DNA of 26,010 nucleotides from Pseudomonadota bacterium (GTDB lineage: Bacteria; Pseudomonadota; Alphaproteobacteria; Rhizobiales; Xanthobacteraceae). The translations under genes and the position numbers were made by a program. Positions 24,323-26,010 of this stretch are shown here, one piece after another. Within the stretch, counting starts at the first letter, position 1, and every line of letters starts with the position of its first letter. Below the pieces are notes generated by a model. That model saw only the letters and a program-made list of their open reading frames with translations. It had not been told where the DNA came from and did no database searches. The stretch covers positions 1-26,010 of the forward strand of contig JAEWIX010000097.1 of NCBI GenBank assembly GCA_023386885.1. The letters are read 5' to 3'.

Positions 24323-26010
24323 GATGTCACCTCGGCGTCGGCCAGCCGCCGTAGCGCGTCGGCATCGTGGCGGCGGGAGAACTGGACGAAGGTTTCCTCG
24401 GGTGAAACGCGGTTGCTCATGTAAGCGCGCAGCAAACGTTCGACGACTTGCGGCGCGTCGTCGGCCTTGATGTCGCGATAGACCTCCTGCCCGATCCCGG
24501 CATCGGGGCCGAAGCCGCCGCCGGTGGTGAGGTGATAGCCTTCCACCGTGTCGCCCTCGTCGTTGGTCGAGAGCTTCGCCGCCAGCAGGCCGATGTCCCC
24601 GATGTAGTGCTGCGCGCAGGAGTGATGGCAACCGGTAAGATGGATGTTGAGCGGCGTATCCATCGCAACCCGCGTTTCACACCACGACGCGATGGCATCG
24701 CCATGCCGCTTGGTGTCGGAGGCCGCGAACTTGCAGCCGGCATTGCCGGTGCAGGCGACGAGCCCCGCACGGATCGGCGACGCGGTTGTCGCCAGTCCCA
24801 GCGCATCGACGGCTGCCGTCGCCAGCGCGACGTTGGAATCCGTCACACCGGAGATCAGAAGGTTCTGCCACACCGTGAGCCGGATATCGCCGTCACCGAG
24901 ATCCTGCGCGATCCTGGCGAGCCCGCGCATCTGATCGCAGGTGAGCTTGCCGAGCGGCAGCACCACGCCGATCCAGTTCAGCCCCGGCTGCTTTTGCGGA
25001 TGCACGCCGATATGCGCGCTGCGGTCGAAGGCCGGGCGCGGCGCGATGGCTTCGTGAGGCACGCGCGTCAGCGGCGCGCCGTAACGCGCTTCGACCTCCT
25101 TCAGGAAGGCGTCGAAGCCCATCGTGTCGAGCACGTACTTCAATCGCGCCTTCAGGCGATTGGTGCGGTCGCCGTGTTCGATAAACACGCGCACGATGGC
25201 GTCGGCCACCATGGTCGCGTCACTCGGCTTGACGATCACGCCGGTGTCGCGGGCGAAATCCTTGTGGCCGGTGATGCCGCCGAGCGCCAGCCGAAACCAC
25301 ACGCCGGGCTCCACGCCGAAGCCGTCCTTCACCTCGACGGCCGCGAACGCGATGTCGTTGGTGTCCTCCAGCACCGGAATGGTGCCCGCCCCGTCGAAGG
25401 CGACGTTGAACTTGCGCGGCAGGCCGATCAGCGAACGGTCGTTGAGAATGTGGAAGTGCCACTCGCGCGCGTAGGGCCGCGTGTCGAGCAGCTCGCGCGG
25501 ATCGATGCCGGCGCTCGGCGTGCCGGTGACGTTGCGGATGTTATCGGCGCCGGAGCCGCGCGAACACAGGCCGAGGTCGGTGATGCCCTCGATCATCGGC
25601 ACGGTGTTCTTCGGCTCGATCTCGCGGATCTGGAGATTGGCGCGCGTGGTGATGTGGGCGTAGCCGCCGCCGTAACGCTCGGCGAGATCGGCAAGGCCGG
25701 CGAACTGATGCGCTCTGAGAATGCCATTCGGAATCCGCAGCCGGCACATATACGAGGCCTGCGCCGGCGCGACGTAGAACATGCCGTAGTAGCGCCAGCG
25801 AAAATTATCCGGCGGCGGCGGCGCGACGTTGTCGCGCGCCTGCGCCTTCAATCGCTCGTAGGCATCGAACGGATGCTGCTCGCGCTTGAACTTCTCCGGG
25901 TCGGACAATTTCTTGCCGTCCTTCAGAAAGCGCTCCTGCGCTTTCAGATGCGCGGCATCGGGTCCGGTCGGCTCCGGCTCGGCCGCGGGCGGGCCCCCCC
26001 CCCCCCCCCG
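24319..26010 (-). CDS. NirA-family siroheme nitrite/sulfite reductase (5' end beyond window)
   Basis: The visible 563 codons encode a siroheme-[4Fe-4S] reductase that moves six electrons to nitrite (to ammonia) or sulfite (to sulfide). The cluster cysteines are present as C-x5-C in LVACTGNAGCKFAASDTK and C-x3-C in LTGCHHSCAQHYIGDIG. The half-domain motif HITTRANLQIREIEPKN and SRGSGADNIRNVTG fit the NirA assimilatory group in Rhizobiales rather than CysI. A TTG at 25908 could open the frame, but the upstream sequence (LKAQERFLKDGKKLSDPEKFKREQHPFDAYERL) is clearly coding, so the true start lies outside. The N-terminal alanine/proline/glycine linker runs into the C homopolymer at the window end. 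Nitrite versus sulfite cannot be settled from motifs alone. Confidence 0.85.
   Translation of the reverse strand, partial: RGGGGGPPAAEPEPTGPDAAHLKAQERFLKDGKKLSDPEKFKREQHPFDAYERLKAQARDNVAPPPPDNFRWRYYGMFYVAPAQASYMCRLRIPNGILRAHQFAGLADLAERYGGGYAHITTRANLQIREIEPKNTVPMIEGITDLGLCSRGSGADNIRNVTGTPSAGIDPRELLDTRPYAREWHFHILNDRSLIGLPRKFNVAFDGAGTIPVLEDTNDIAFAAVEVKDGFGVEPGVWFRLALGGITGHKDFARDTGVIVKPSDATMVADAIVRVFIEHGDRTNRLKARLKYVLDTMGFDAFLKEVEARYGAPLTRVPHEAIAPRPAFDRSAHIGVHPQKQPGLNWIGVVLPLGKLTCDQMRGLARIAQDLGDGDIRLTVWQNLLISGVTDSNVALATAAVDALGLATTASPIRAGLVACTGNAGCKFAASDTKRHGDAIASWCETRVAMDTPLNIHLTGCHHSCAQHYIGDIGLLAAKLSTNDEGDTVEGYHLTTGGGFGPDAGIGQEVYRDIKADDAPQVVERLLRAYMSNRVSPEETFVQFSRRHDADALRRLADAEVTS
25994..26009. 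repeat. 16-base C homopolymer at window end
   Basis: Sixteen consecutive C, preceded by GGG. On the coding strand it would encode glycines in the N-terminal linker of the NirA-family protein. Its placement at the very end suggests a contig boundary or read artefact at a glycine-rich linker rather than true sequence of that length. Confidence 0.8.

Overview
The window is high-GC DNA with the gene density and codon bias of an alphaproteobacterium. The best fit is the Bradyrhizobium / Rhodopseudomonas / Afipia group. Support comes from the gene families (short ArgC, NirA-family reductase with a flavodoxin-less CysJ-like partner, DUF2147 protein) and from a dispersed intergenic repeat built on CCTGAGGTGC...CCTCGAAGG, which I recall as common in that group. 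There is no rRNA, tRNA, CRISPR array, transposase, integrase or phage gene, so this reads as ordinary chromosome.

Region 1 (1-3100). A minus-strand pair, paiB-like then argC, lies downstream of a DedA-family membrane protein gene. A small four-helix membrane protein is divergent from DedA. Region 2 (3244-6101, plus). parE (topoisomerase IV subunit B), probably with a TTG start, is followed by a short-chain dehydrogenase. Region 3 (6132-9438, minus). An FAD monooxygenase comes first, then a SigK-type ECF sigma factor, its RskA-type anti-sigma factor overlapping it by ATGA, and a secreted fasciclin-domain protein ending in a good terminator.

Region 4 (9439-17318, plus). A 413-bp divergent intergenic region carries three perfect inverted repeats and precedes a likely catabolic operon: Tat-exported solute-binding protein, two MalF/MalG-like permeases, a MalK/UgpC-like ATPase, a D-2-hydroxyacid dehydrogenase, an amidase and a small unknown protein. 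An intergenic repeat pair sits between dehydrogenase and amidase. The layout suggests import and processing of an amide- and/or hydroxyacid-containing solute, but the substrate cannot be read from sequence.

Region 5 (17336-19531). A DUF2147 lipocalin-like secreted protein lies behind a perfect CRP-type palindrome. It is convergent with a two-gene operon encoding an RraA-like aldolase and a cupin that matches manganese-dependent hydroxynitrile lyases at every metal and active-site position I can recall. Region 6 (19769-22335, plus). pxpB-pxpC-pxpA encode 5-oxoprolinase. Region 7 (22364-26010, minus). A NirA-family siroheme reductase (cut by the window end) is translationally coupled to an FAD/NAD(P)H reductase with an RnfB-like [4Fe-4S] domain in place of the flavodoxin domain, followed by a 48-residue single-helix membrane protein. 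The window ends in 16 consecutive C, probably a contig-end artefact.

I do not see a clearly unprecedented system. The most interesting items are the sigma/anti-sigma/fasciclin module, two abutting 12-bp palindromes before sigK, the cupin lyase plus RraA pair, the unusual NirA electron-donor partner, and the unassigned ABC-hydroxyacid-amidase operon.
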